DNA of 64,000 nt from Tupaia tana (GCA_026018925.1 JAKSZU010000009.1:73132041-73196040), one strand, 5' to 3'; shown: positions 1 to 10,860, counted from the stretch's first letter. Numbers and translations are program-made. Notes: a model not told the origin generated them from the sequence alone.

Positions 1-1452
1 ACCAGCAGACTAAGATAGAACTGAAAAAAGTTGTTCCATTTACCGTAGCCACAAAAAGTATAAGATACTTAGGGATAAATATAACCAAAAGAGTTAAGGA
101 CCTCCACAAGGACAACTATGAGAAGATAAAAAAACAAATTGAAAATGACACAAAAAGTGGAAGGATATCCCATGTTCCTGTATTGGAACAGTTAATATAA
201 TCAAAATGGCAATTCTACCCAAAGAAATCTACCTGTTTAATGCAATGCCAATCAAAGTACCAGACACATTCTTCACAGATCTAGGAAAGACAATCATAAA
301 GTTTGTATGGAATCATAAGTGACCCCGTATTGCCAAAGCAATTCTGCACGAGAAGAGTGGAGTGGGCGGCATCTCACCCCCTGACCCAAAAATATACTAC
401 AAAGCTGTGGTAATCAAAACAGTATGGTACTGGCACAGAAACAGACACGTGGACCAATGGAACAGAATAGAGTTCCCAGGAACAAATTCCCAAACATACA
501 GTCAACTGATTTTTGACAAGGGGTACAAGTCAATCCAGTAGGAAAAGGAAAACCTCTTCACCAAATGATGCTGGAAAAATTGGATTTCCACCGGCAGAAA
601 GAAGAATCTGAACCACTACCTCTCACCTCTGATAAAAATCAAGTCAAGGTGGATCAAAGATCTAAATCTAAGACCTCAAACTATAAAACTACTCCTGAAA
701 AACACTGGGGAAACTCTGGGAGACATTGGGGTAGGCAAAGACTTCTTAAATAAGACCCCCAAGGCACAGTTGATAACCCCCAAAATAGACGAATGGGATT
801 ACATCAGACTAAGAAGTTTCTGCATGGCAAAAGACACAGTAATTAGTATGAATAAATAGCCCTCAGAATGGGAAATATTTTTGTAAACTATGGGTCAGAT
901 AAGGGATTGAGAACCAGAATTCACAAGGAACTTAAGCAGCTGTTCTGGAAAAAGACAATCAGTCCTATTAAAATATGGGAGAATGAGTTGAAAAAAAAAA
1001 AACACTCTCTAAAGATGACATACAAATAGCAAAAAGTATATGAAAAAATGCTCAGCATCCCTCATTGTAAGGGAAATGTAGATCAAAACAAAAATGAGAT
1101 ACTACCTAACCCCAGTCAGAATGACTAAGATTAAACAACAACAACAACAACAAAAACGATAAATGATGATGGGGGTGTGGTGAAAGGGGAACTCTCTTAC
1201 ACTGCTGGTGGGAATGCAAATTGGTCCAGCCACTGTGGAGAACAATTTGGAGATTCTTGAAATATCTACAAATATAACTATTATAGGATCCAGCATTCCC
1301 ACTCCTTGGTATCTACCCAAAGGACAGAAGAATACTTAATCAGAAAAGTGCTTGTACATTGATGTTTACTGCAGCACTATTCACAATTGCTAAGTCCTGT
1401 AAACAACCCAAATGCCCATGAACAGATGAATGGATAGAAAAACTGTGGCACA
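1..1452 (+). pseudogene. L1 ORF2 3' portion (decayed reverse-transcriptase/C-terminal part)
   Basis: Sense-strand L1 ORF2 remnant entering from the left edge. Translation gives broken L1-like blocks: a segment reading RYLGINITK near 65-90, then the C-terminal region up to the characteristic stretch before the 3' UTR near 1300-1450. Many stops and frameshifts interrupt it, so it cannot encode an active protein. The L1 sequence stops at 1452 and resumes at 5753 with the same 17-bp target sequence on both sides, so the same L1 continues in the feature at 5753-6210. Family knowledge: ORF2 carries endonuclease and reverse transcriptase; only the distal part is in the window. Confidence 0.9.
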
Positions 1453-1458
1453 GAGAAG

Positions 1459-1700
1459 AGGATACCTCATGGCTCCTGTGAACTAATCATTTCAGGGGAC
1501 AGGAGAAATGAAGATTGTCTACTGACAATTCAGCTTCCAGCAAACAAAGCTAGTGTGGCAGGAGAGTTGAGGCCGTCCTTCAGAAGAAGATTCCTCATGG
1601 CTCCTGTGAACTAGTCATTTCAGGGGACAGGAGAAATGAAGATTTTCTACTGATGATTCAGCCTCCAGCAAACAAAGCTAGCATGGTAGGGAGCCCCTCT
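1459..1700 (+). repeat. Tandem 5' UTR monomers of the HAL1-like element
   Basis: Two head-to-tail units of about 129 bp, each starting near cctcatggctcctgtgaac (about 1466 and 1593) and continuing through matching blocks such as ttcaggggacaggagaaat. A third partial unit lies at 3055-3107, past the inserted composite element. In L1 families, 5' monomers act as additive promoters; that role here is inferred. Confidence 0.8.
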
Positions 1701-1859
1701 GGCCTTCTATCTCTGTCTCTGTGTCTCTGTGTCTGTCTCTCTCTGCTTCTGACTTCTCATTTTTTTGTAATTATTCCTTTTTATGATTTTTTTAAAGGTA
1801 AAGTTTTTCTCTTGCTCTCAGCTCCACCTTTTGTTTTGTTAATAATTCCCTCTGATCAG

Positions 1860-2030
1860 CCACTGGGCCTGCGCGTGGCCGCCGGGCCAGCGTGTGACCG
1901 CTGGGCCTGCGCATGGCTGCCGGGCCTGTGCCTGCACGTGGCTGCCAGGCCTGCGCCTGCACGTGGCCCCCGGACCTGCGCATGGCAGCTGGGCCTGCGC
2001 CTGCGCGTGGCCGCTGGCTGTGGGCGGCAA
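1860..2030 (+). repeat. GC-rich VNTR, 19- and 25-bp units
   Basis: About eight imperfect units with core GGGCCTGCGCRTGGCYGC, alternating 19-bp and 25-bp lengths. CpG-rich against a strongly AT-rich background. Open reading frames on both strands here are by-products of the repeat. It forms the 5' end of the composite element at 1858-3026. Confidence 0.85.
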
Positions 2031-2104
2031 ACTGAAGCTGAAAACAAGGATTAAGAACTTGCAACTATAAGCAACAGAAAGAAACTTGAGCTGTCTTAAA
2101 CCAA

Positions 2105-2386
2105 TTGAGAAATATATTGTATAGGAGGATTTTCTCTGCCTATGGACAGCGAGAAGATGATGGTTACCAGCCCTACATTACCTCGGGGAAAAACAAGAAC
2201 TACTCTACCATTCTTAAGGAAGCCAGATACCCGAGGATGACTCATGTTGCAGATCCCCACAACACCATTCCCGGTAATCACAAGATGGATGCTGTGCCGC
2301 ATCAACTGATAACCATCTCTGCTTACCAGAACTGCTTTCCTGAAACTATTCCATGGGGACTCACCTACAATTGCGAAACTGCATGA
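2105..2386 (+). other. Unrecognised 93-codon open frame in the composite element body
   Basis: An ATG-started frame of 93 codons in the unique body between the VNTR and the internal poly-A. I recognise no domain, signal peptide or membrane segment. It is the only non-repetitive frame in this element, but its length is compatible with chance. I do not claim a protein. Confidence 0.2.
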
Positions 2387-2887
2387 GACCCACCCTTAAT
2401 CCAACCCTGAATAGAATCTGTGTTCCCTATTGTTGAAAACTATATGAGCTGATAATTGAAAAAAAAAAAAACTGAAAGAACTGGAGGGTATAATAGCAGG
2501 GATGGCAACTGCAGATGCTAGAGACAGTATGGGAGAGGTAATGGGAATGAGTAATAGAGGGCGGAAGGGAGGGATTCAGGGAACAAACAACACACTTAAT
2601 AGACACCAAAATGAAAAGTTGTCTGTTGATAATGTATATGGCAATATCATTGTCTTGACTAATGTACACTGTACTCATGCTGGGAAAAACCATGTTGTAC
2701 ACTGTAAAGATGTGCAATGATAAAAAAAATATATCAGCACTCTGGCAAAAGGAGAAAGATCTGAAGATATGATAGTGGAAGGGATAAATGTAGGCTGCAA
2801 GTGAGGGGAGTGGGTGGTCGAGAGTGGGCGTGAGGGGCAAAGGGAAGAAACATTTAACACCAAAAAAATGTAGAGTTCTCTGTTGAA

Positions 2888-2890
<3 letters not shown>

Positions 2891-2930
<40 letters not shown>
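2891..2930. repeat. (TA)n microsatellite
   Basis: About 20 uninterrupted TA units in the 3' part of the composite element, directly after tgttgaaaac. Confidence 0.95.
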
Positions 2931-2937
<7 letters not shown>

Positions 2938-3054
2938 TGTATACATCATAATGGGGACTTTATGTAAAATGTGAATTGAATTAATCTGAGAAAGAAAAAT
3001 AAAAGACAAAAATTAAAAATAAAAAGAATAATCTCCTCTGATCCTTCCGCCCAG

Positions 3055-3107
3055 GCAGGAGAGTTGAGGCCTTCCTTCAGAAGAGGATTCCTCATGGCTC
3101 TGTGAGG
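3055..3107 (+). repeat. Third, partial HAL1-like 5' monomer
   Basis: Matches the end and start of the monomers at 1459-1700 (caggagagttgaggcc; cctcatggctc). Its position after the composite insertion shows that the host 5' UTR resumes here. It runs into a T-rich region with (TTG)n up to about 3240. Confidence 0.7.
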
Positions 3108-3452
3108 TTTTCTATTTTTTTTTTTATATTGTTGTTGTTGTTGTTGTTTTTAAGAAAAACAATAATTACAATTTCTTTCTTTTCTTTTTTCTCTTTCTTT
3201 GTTGTTGTTTCTCTCTCTCTTTTTCATTTTATTTTTTCTTGTCTCTCCACTCTTCAATATCCAGTTAATGTGTTTCTAGATGGATCCAAGGGCACTGTGG
3301 CTAAACATCCAAATACTATTAGGGTTAACATATTCCTCAATATCTACTGAATCTGCTGCACCAGCAATCACAACAAAATGGCAAAGAGATTCCAGATCAC
3401 CTCTTTCTGCTTGCTCCTGAACACTTAGATTGAACTTCAAGAATTCAAAAGA

Positions 3453-3719
3453 GGGAACCAACAGTTAGCGTAATGGCTATGTCTCTGGACTCCAACGTAG
3501 TCAACCGTGGTTCACGTCCTGGACCCAGTGGCTTAAAACTCACGCCGGGAGTGTGTGTGTGTGTGCCCAAGATCCCGAAGAGGAGAATGGAGGAGAAGGG
3601 ATTGCAATGTGGCCATCCCCCTTGGGGGGTGATTTCTCGCTTTCTGTCTCTATGTCTCTCTCTGTTTGTCTGGCGAGCACATGCGCTCTATAGCGAAAAC
3701 CTCTCCAAAAAAAAAAAAA
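3453..3719 (+). mobile_element. Type 1 tRNA-derived SINE inserted in HAL1-like 5' UTR
   Basis: Complete copy: head gggaaccaacagttagcgta, long body, terminal cctctcc and poly-A. Imperfect TSD aagaattcaaaaga / aagaattagaaaga; the uninterrupted target is seen in the HAL1-like copy near 30620. It supplies an ATG at 3473 that is in frame with ORF1 downstream. Confidence 0.93.
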
Positions 3720-3781
3720 GAATTAGAAAGAAACACACCATCCATCAGATAACAAGAAATCACCACAGGACCACAAGAAAT

Positions 3782-4749
3782 ATGGGAAAGCAAGAAAATA
3801 CCTCTCCTCCAAGGGAAAAGAATAACTCCTTTTCATCCACAAGCAGTTCAATGGAAATCATGGAGATGTCTGATAAAGAATTTAGAATATTCATAATGGC
3901 GAAGCTAGCTGAGATGGAAGAGAAGAGAGACAATGAACTGCTAAAGAGAAAGGAGAAAGAAGTTGACGAGTTCCAGGAGGTGAGGAAATTCTTGCAAGAT
4001 CTAAAAGAGGAATTACACGCTTTACAAAAGAGTCAAATGGAACTGTTAGACATGAAGTCTATAATACAGGAAGTCAAAATCTCCCTTGAAAGTATTAAAA
4101 GCAGACTAGATCATACAGAAAATGGAATCTCAGACATAGAAGAGAAAATTGCTGGCCTAGAAAAATCCACCATGAAGACTGAGAAAATGGCACACAAATT
4201 TGAGAATAATATACAAGAAGTACTAGATACCATCAAACGTCCAAATATCCGAATAATTGGCATTCCAGAAGGTGAAGAGACCCATAAGGGCATTGATAAT
4301 CTATTCCATGAAATCCTGCAATAAAACTTTCCAAACCTAGAGAAGCATTCAAGGATCCAGTCCCAAGAAATACAAAGGACCCCAAATAGAATTAACTCAA
4401 GAAGATCTTCTCCAAGACACATTATAGCCAGGTTGACCAAAACCACAGACAAAGACAAGATACTAAGATTGGCAAGAGAAAAACATCAAGTTACCTACAA
4501 AGGATATCCCATCAGGCTAACAGCAGATCTATTGTCGGAAACAATGTGAGCGAGGAAAGAATAGGAAAATATATTCAAAGTGTTAAGAGAAAAGCAATTT
4601 CAGCCGAGAATACTGTACCTGGCAAGATTATCTCTCATGTGGGAAGAAAAGACAAGAACATCTCAGATAAACAAAACTTGAAGGAATTTACCAGCACCAG
4701 ACCAGATCTCCAAGAAGTTCTCAAGAGTGTGCTATATCAGGAAAATTAA
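3782..4749 (+). pseudogene. L1-type ORF1 (RNA-binding chaperone), HAL1-like copy A
   Basis: About 322 codons, close to the usual mammalian ORF1p length of about 340. Order: N-terminal basic/serine-rich part starting MGKQENTSPP; MSDKEFRIFIMAKLAEMEEK leading into a long heptad-rich coiled coil (3900-4200); the RRM-like block RPNIRIIGIPEGEE (about 4230-4275); a C-terminal domain ending with RPDLQEVLKSVLYQEN. ORF1p normally trimerises and coats L1 RNA. Broken here by a TAA at 4322-4324 after EIL, and by a frameshift before 4546. No ORF2 follows. The open frame extends upstream in frame through the SINE to 3473. Confidence 0.85.
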
Positions 4750-4995
4750 ATACAGACACATGGAAAGAAGAGTTCAAAAACTAAGAAAGTGGCCAACTTA
4801 ATCGTAGGGACAAGTCTGGAGTTGAATATTATGTTCCAGAATGTAATAGGAAAAATGGAACCAGAACAGAAGATAAAGTACATGAGACTGATAGGTTCAT
4901 GCACCTACCATTTGAACAGAATCCTAACCTGTTTCCTGACTTTAAGAAAAGTTCCTTAGCATTTCTATGATTTAAGTTAAAACTGGTTTTCTTAA

Positions 4996-5305
4996 CAGTA
5001 CCATGTGAACTTACCATTGAAAGTAGTTAGATTATTTAAGAAATTGTGTGATCAATACAATGTGGGTGGAAAAGGAATGGAAGACAATTGTAGACACCAG
5101 AGACAGTAGGAGAAGAGGGTGGGTAAGGACAGAGGGTCAGAAAGAGGGGTAAAAATTTCTAGGAACTATAAATGGAAAATTTTTGATAATAATATGCATG
5201 ATTAAGTCACTATGCAGTATATTCTGGATGGGAAATCACATTTTTTATGCTGTGATGATGCTTAGGAAAAGAATGTAAATTAAGTTACAAAAAATATATA
5301 AAATT
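4996..5305 (+). mobile_element. 5'-truncated HAL1-like tail nested in HAL1-like 3' UTR
   Basis: The 3' UTR of copy A breaks after gttttctta. A second copy of the terminal module follows (ttagattatttaag; attctggatgggaaatcac), then the outer 3' UTR resumes at about 5310 with the block caatgactgcagtaag expected from copies B and C. The terminal module therefore occurs twice, here and at 5420-5740. Exact ends are uncertain. Confidence 0.6.
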
Positions 5306-5752
5306 TTCAGAAAAAAAAATCCATTCAATGACTGCAGTAAGATATATAGCCCCAGCTAGGTGTTACTTTATAGGATGCCTAAAGTTAGACTTGTGTTCAT
5401 GGAAATGTATATATCAGCTGTGTTTGCTATGAAAATATTTAGATTAATTAAGATCTTTAGTAATTCAATAAAATATGGGGGGGAAACAATATAGAAAGTA
5501 AACATAGATACCAGAGACAGTGTGGGAAGAGAGTGGGAGATGGCAGAGGGTAAGAGATACGGAATCAAGGATGCGGGGGGAAGCAAAACATACAGGAAAC
5601 AAGAAATGGAAAATTATTTGCTGACAATAACATGTATGTTGATGTGCTTGATTGAGACAATATACAGTGTATTCTGGATGGAAAATCTCATTTTGTATGC
5701 TGTAATGATGTACAGTGAATGAACGTAAATGAATAAATTTAAATAAAAAAAA

Positions 5753-6210
5753 AGAAAAACTGTGGTACATATACTCAATGGAATACTATTCAGCCATAAA
5801 AAGAAACCCTGGCTTTTGACAGCAAGTGGATGAATATGGAAGATTTACTGCTGAGTGAAGCAAGCCAGGTTATGAAGGAGAGGCATTGTATGTCCCCACT
5901 TAATATATACTGAGTGTCCGCACTCTATGACTGAAACTAATTGACTAAAGGATATGGAAACAAAGTATATAGATGTAAATACCAGATATAGTGTGTGTGA
6001 AAGAGGAGGGTCTGAGGAAAGACATTTGGGAGAGGGGCAGGGAGGCAAAGCATTAATGGCACAAAGAGGTGTGGTATTATCTTTTGAAGATATTTTGTAG
6101 CTTTCTCAACTGTACTAGGGAGTAATGTTCACCTGTTGAAATATCCACTTTGTAAGACAAATAATAATGTGATTAAATGTATGAAAGAAAATAAAATGAA
6201 AAAACAGAAA
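5753..6210 (+). mobile_element. L1 3' end, continuation of the L1 at 1-1452
   Basis: After the TSD, the L1 resumes with the end of ORF2 (gaatactattcagccataaa) and a 3' UTR ending in an A-rich tail. The same 3' UTR appears in reverse at 16826-17250 and as a short tail at 42891-43016. Confidence 0.9.
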
Positions 6211-6927
6211 ATAACTAAAAACAAAGGTAAAATTTTCTACCAAATCTGAGGTATTATTTTCATTGTCAGATCAATTGAATAAATAAAATAAACAATGTAT
6301 TGGATCATAAATATTAAAATTATAAATGATTCAAGAACCCCCCCTTCTCATTTTATATCTGGGGAAACAGAGACCTAGAAATTAGAGGCCACTCACCTTC
6401 AGTAATTTATCTAATAATAAAGCATGCAGAAAAGAAATGAGCTACTAATTTTGTGATAACTTTTGTGTCTCTTTCCCTATTCAGTCAGTGGACACTAGAA
6501 TGTAACTATGAACAACTAAACACTGTACTGTAAAAGGGAGATTTGAAAAGCTGTTATATAGGTTCATTTATATCAACTCATGAGGTATACCTAATTGTTT
6601 CTTATAGAGGAAACCACACACAGGAGTGGCTATCTCAGAAGATTTAGCTTTCATTGATTCACTTCCTATGACAGAGCCCAGAACTGCAATGAGTGAATAT
6701 TCTAATTAGCCTCTGGTCCAGCAAGTGCCTGTGCAAAATCCATTAGAAAACTCAAATCTTTGAGAAGGCTTATGGGCTTCAGAATAGACACCAACTGGAA
6801 AGGTAGCAGGTGGAGGGAGAGTAGATGGAGAAGACCCAGTTGTCTGGCAATATACATGCATTACCAGAGTTACACTTCCCAACCACCCTACTGTATCCAT
6901 TGGAGAGGAAAAAAGAAAGTAACAACA
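6211..6927. other. AT-rich intergenic sequence with a faint MIR fragment
   Basis: No gene seen. About 6345-6425 (ctggggaaacagagacctag) resembles the minus-strand core of a MIR element, weakly. The rest is unassigned. Confidence 0.5.
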
Positions 6928-7200
6928 ACACTTACCATGGGTCAAGCACTATGAAAAGAACATCACATTAATTTTATTCTTACAACAGCCCTAGAGACGT
7001 ATTACCAATTTCATATTATCATAGATTTATATATTATATATTTTATGCCATATCTCATGTTACATCCCATTTTACAGATGAAAAACCAAGCTTAGAGGCC
7101 TTAAATGAACTTAAAATAAATTGTTTGACTGGTTTTGCTAAGTTCACACAGCCAGAAATAACGGCTTGAATTCAAAGTCAAATCCAACTACAAATCCCAG
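6928..7200 (-). mobile_element. MIR SINE (ancient)
   Basis: Antisense MIR features in order: gtcaagcactatg, attcttacaacagccct, cattttacagatgaaaaacc, cacacagccag. An AT-rich expansion lies in the middle. MIR is an old tRNA-derived SINE shared by mammals. Confidence 0.8.
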
Positions 7201-7339
7201 CATCCAGTCATTAATATATGCTGTGTCTGGAGCTAACTAAGGAAAAAAAAAATGCTACAACTATATCTGAAGTTTAGTAGGGTCTTTGACAGATTTTCTC
7301 ATGATATCTGTAGGGACATAATAGAAAAATACAGGTTGA

Positions 7340-7687
<348 letters not shown>

Positions 7688-7689
7688 AT

Positions 7690-7944
7690 GTGGGAATGTG
7701 GGAGATTAAGACAGGGATCCCACGTGACTGACTGTATAGTTCGAGTCCCAGAGCTGGTGGCTTGAAATCACACCAGGCATGTGTGCATGCATGCCCAAGA
7801 TCCTGGGAGGAAAATGAAAGAGAAGGGTTTGCTGCATGGCCATCTCCCTGGGGGGGATGATTTTGCACTTTACTTCTCACTGTCTCTGTCTCTCTTTCGC
7901 TGGCAAAGGCATATGCCCTAATGCAAAAACCTCTTTTAAAAAAA
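7690..7944 (+). mobile_element. Type 1 SINE, diverged head
   Basis: Recognisable from ggatcccacgtgactgactg through the B-box-like gttcgagtccc, the body and gcaaaaacctcttttaaaa. The first about 20 bases are degraded. Confidence 0.85.
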
Positions 7945-8121
7945 TGCCAGGCACTTGTGTGTATGTGCCAAAGAATCCTAATGGTGGAGGCCCAAAATTC
8001 AAAGAGATACTGAAGGAGAAAGGATTGCAATGTGGCTATCTCCCCTGTTGAGTGATTTATCATTTCCCTTCTGTTTCTCTCTCTCTCTGGTGAGTGCACA
8101 CACCTGAAAGGAAAAAAAAAT
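7945..8121 (+). mobile_element. 5'-truncated type 1 SINE body
   Basis: Starts inside the body (cttgtgtgtatgtgcc) and keeps ggagaaaggattgcaatgtg, the CT-rich part and a short A tail. The tRNA-like head is missing. Confidence 0.75.
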
Positions 8122-8123
8122 AA

Positions 8124-8300
8124 GGGCCAGCAGGTGGTATGGTGGTTGAGGCTCTGGACCACATGGTTGACCATGGTTTAAGTCCCAGACCGGGTGGGCT
8201 TGTTTTCTCACTTTCCCTCTCTCTTTCATGCTCTCTCTCTCTCTCTCTCTGATGACTGTAGAAAATTTAAAAATTATAATAGTACTAATAAAATAAAATA
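8124..8300 (+). mobile_element. Type 2 SINE
   Basis: Head gggccagcaggtggtatggt, B box ggtttaagtcc, a short CT-rich region and an AT-rich tail (aaaataaaataac). Four SINE pieces therefore lie head to tail from 7340 to 8300. Confidence 0.9.
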
Positions 8301-8845
8301 ACTTTATTCAGGCTTATTTTCCTAACTACAGGAAGGAGCTTTAAACTCTCTTAATGGAAAGTATTTTTTTATTTTGTATATCAGGCATTATTACCTTATT
8401 TCCAAGGAAAACACAAGCCAGAGTTACAGGTTTCATTCTCTTCCCCATTCTGAAACTCAATTTGACCTTTCCTTTTTCCTTCCCCACCCTACCATCAAAC
8501 CCTTCCTGGAAGAGTTGGTTTCTGCTTAATGGATTAACTCACCGGAGACCAACTTTGATGATCTTGGTAAAGTTACCACAATTGTCTTGGTGTTCCTGGG
8601 ACTGAAGCTATAAATACATGCTTATAAATTTCATGGCTGTTTGCAATATTCAAATTAAGAATTGTATATGAAGATATCAATTAATTCAGATCACATCAAC
8701 ATTTATCTGCACTTCTTGTTAATTTCACACAGATTCCCTTCTAAAGATCCATAGATAATTCAGAAAAGTTACCTGAGATATTTCTGTGTGAGTATCTTAG
8801 TAAATTTTAATAGATAAAAAAACTTTAACAAGCAATAATGATAAC
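8301..8845. other. Unassigned sequence with a short dispersed direct repeat
   Basis: No gene. 8775-8826 (atatttctgtgtgagtatct and following) recurs at 9895-9950 with few differences and a 4-bp gagt duplication; see findings. Confidence 0.5.
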
Positions 8846-9060
8846 ATCTACTGATTGCTTATTATATCCCCCAAATTATTTCAATGACCTTCTTTCTAGC
8901 AATGAGTTGACACTATTTTCTCCATTTAGTAAAAAGTAAATCAAGGCCCAGAGAAGTTTGCAACTTAGGTAAGGTCATTTAACTAAGAAAGAGAAGAGTT
9001 GGGAGAGCATATTCAAGCATTTTGACTTCAAGGCCTTTCTAAATTATTATTCAACACTGT
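8846..9060 (-). mobile_element. MIR SINE (ancient)
   Basis: Antisense MIR pattern: tactgattgcttattat, ttctccatttagtaaaaag, aaggcccagagaagtttg, aaggtcatttaact. Confidence 0.75.
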
Positions 9061-10374
9061 TTTTCAATCTTAGACAATAGTTTCAAGTTTTGCAATAAAC
9101 TAAATTCTAATCATGTTTAAAAAAATAAAAAGTAGGGACCAGCATATCTATATGACTTTAGTCAATGTGTAACAACAATTTGAGCTTCAAAAGATGATGA
9201 AAATGAATTAAATGTTTTTGAATGTCTTTTTAGGCTTTAATATTCCATGATTATGTACACACACATGCACACACAAAAGTTTTCCTATGGAGTAGTTCTT
9301 CATTTGCATAATAGTTATCACATGCCCAAAGATAAGTACTGGCATTGATTTCTCACAATTATAATAAATCCTATGAGTACCTATATATCATCTTATCCTT
9401 TCCATATATGTAACTCATTATAAAGGGACAAGTCAATAAGAAGGGACTGTAGTTCACTATGTCCTATTTCTATTGTATTTTTTATCTAAAAATGTGTTAT
9501 GACTTTTCCCATAATATGATATTTGTAATATTTTGAGAACCCTTCTAATGAAATCATCATAATTCAATCATATCTTTTATTTTGGGCCATTCACAATGTG
9601 ACCTCTATCTTATCCTATTATTTTCAAAGGTAAAATATTTGTTCGCCTTGAATAGGGCGGAAAATAATCAGATTATCTCCTGTCACAGATGCTTCTACTT
9701 TTGTTTTAATATGCAATCCTAGCTGATTCTGTCTATCTCCCTTTTTTCCAGGCAAGTAAGTAAGGCTAACAAGACAAAAAAATGATTGTAACCCACTTGG
9801 GCCCTGTCTTTAGCTAGGCGAACTCTTGGTGACTAACCCCCTAAAGTTTTATCTATATCTAGTCAAGTAAATGAGTGTTCTATAATTTCAACCTTAGATA
9901 TTTCTGTGTGAGTGAGTGTCTTGGTAAATTATAATAGATAAAAAACTATACAGTTGAGGTTGATGTTTGACAAATGAATGTGAATTGACAACTATTACTC
10001 CTAAAGAATAATTTGTGTGTGTATATATGTGTGTATGATTTAGTTTATTTCAAACTAAGTAGTCCCCAGGCTAAATCTGTTTTGCAGAGTCCCAGTTAAG
10101 TGGGATGTTTTACAAGAAAAAAATACTGAAGGGATAGATTGATAGCATTTTCAAGAACAAAACTGAAAGATAAAGCACCAGCTCTTTTAAAATAAAACAT
10201 ATTCATTAAGAATTTTTTTTTAGTTTATCATAAGCACTTTAAAAGCCAACAATAGTGTTTGCTTCTTCCTTTTGTACCTGTTGCATGAAGAAGACAGCCA
10301 AGATAACATAAAGATTGAACAGCAGCATGATTGAGTCAGAAAAAAAGTATGATACAAATAATATATCTAAATAA
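9061..10374. other. Unassigned AT-rich single-copy sequence
   Basis: No coding potential or recognised repeat in about 1.3 kb, apart from the second copy of the short direct repeat at 9895-9950 and small TG runs near 10015-10035. Confidence 0.5.
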
Positions 10375-10500
10375 CATGTGATATTCAAACACAGTTATTT
10401 ATATCTGTATGAATTAAGGCAAGTGTCTTTCCTTTCTGGGCCTCAATTTCTAGCTACAAAATGATGGAAGTTGGTTTTCCATAGTTCTAGGAACCTAATA
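10375..10500 (+). mobile_element. MIR fragment (ancient)
   Basis: Sense MIR core: ggcaagtgtctttcctttct, then gggcctcaatttctagctac, then aaaatgatgg. Confidence 0.6.
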
Positions 10501-10674
10501 TGAGAATAATTCCCCCCCAAAAGCCTGACTAATACCTAATCCAACGATTTAAATGTGAAGATATATTTGTGCATTCGAACATGAAAAAGCTGACTTAACC
10601 ATGTGGCAATCATGTGTTATGTACATCTACATACATCCTTAGATGGTCAGGCAGTTCTGTAGGACTGCTAGTAA

Positions 10675-10860
10675 TGACAACTTGCTAGATAAATATTATG
10701 TTTTAGATCCTATTTTATACATGCAACAATCCTACAAGGCAGGATTTCACAGTTGACTAAACCAAGGTTTAGAAAGATTCAGTAACTTACTCCTAGTTGG
10801 AAAATTTATCAGGAGCTAGGAACCAGGTTTAGATAATACCAAACCTCATGCTCTTTCAAC
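10675..10860 (-). mobile_element. MIR SINE (ancient)
   Basis: Antisense MIR: acatgcaacaatcctacaag, then aggtttagaaagattcagta, then cttactcctagttgg. Confidence 0.7.

Larger units (their letters stand above)
1858..3026 (+). mobile_element. VNTR-containing composite non-autonomous retrotransposon, family not recognised
   Basis: A 1.17 kb insertion flanked by a 17-bp TSD with two mismatches (aataattccctctgatc at 1841-1857; aataatctcctctgatc at 3027-3043). Order: GC-rich VNTR (1860-2030), a unique body (about 2031-2458), an internal A13 run (2459-2471), an L1-tail-like module (2472-2727), a second L1-3'UTR-like module with a (TA)n tract (2728-2990), and an A-rich end. The architecture recalls hominoid SVA/LAVA elements, but I see no Alu or SINE-R homology. 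The internal poly-A suggests either a composite or a nested tail insertion. Confidence 0.6.
1453..5752 (+). mobile_element. Full-length-looking HAL1-like (ORF1-only L1 derivative) inserted in an L1
   Basis: The segment is bounded by a 17-bp TSD with one mismatch: agaaaaactgtggcaca at 1436-1452 and agaaaaactgtggtaca at 5753-5769. It has 5' tandem monomers, a T/GTT-rich 5' UTR (3108-3240), an ORF1 remnant (3782-4749), a long 3' UTR without any ORF2, and an A-rich tail. Copies at 23288-24565 and 30423-32458 share the same ORF1-to-3'UTR junction, so the lack of ORF2 is a family trait and not a local deletion. Three later insertions sit inside: 1858-3026, 3453-3719 and about 4996-5305. HAL1 naming is by analogy with half-L1 elements. 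Confidence 0.75.

Noticed and set aside
1653-2064. Overlapping open frames of 60-133 codons on both strands over 1839-2064
   Set aside because: Produced by the stop-poor GC-rich VNTR; low-complexity Ala/Arg/Pro/Gly peptides with no domain.
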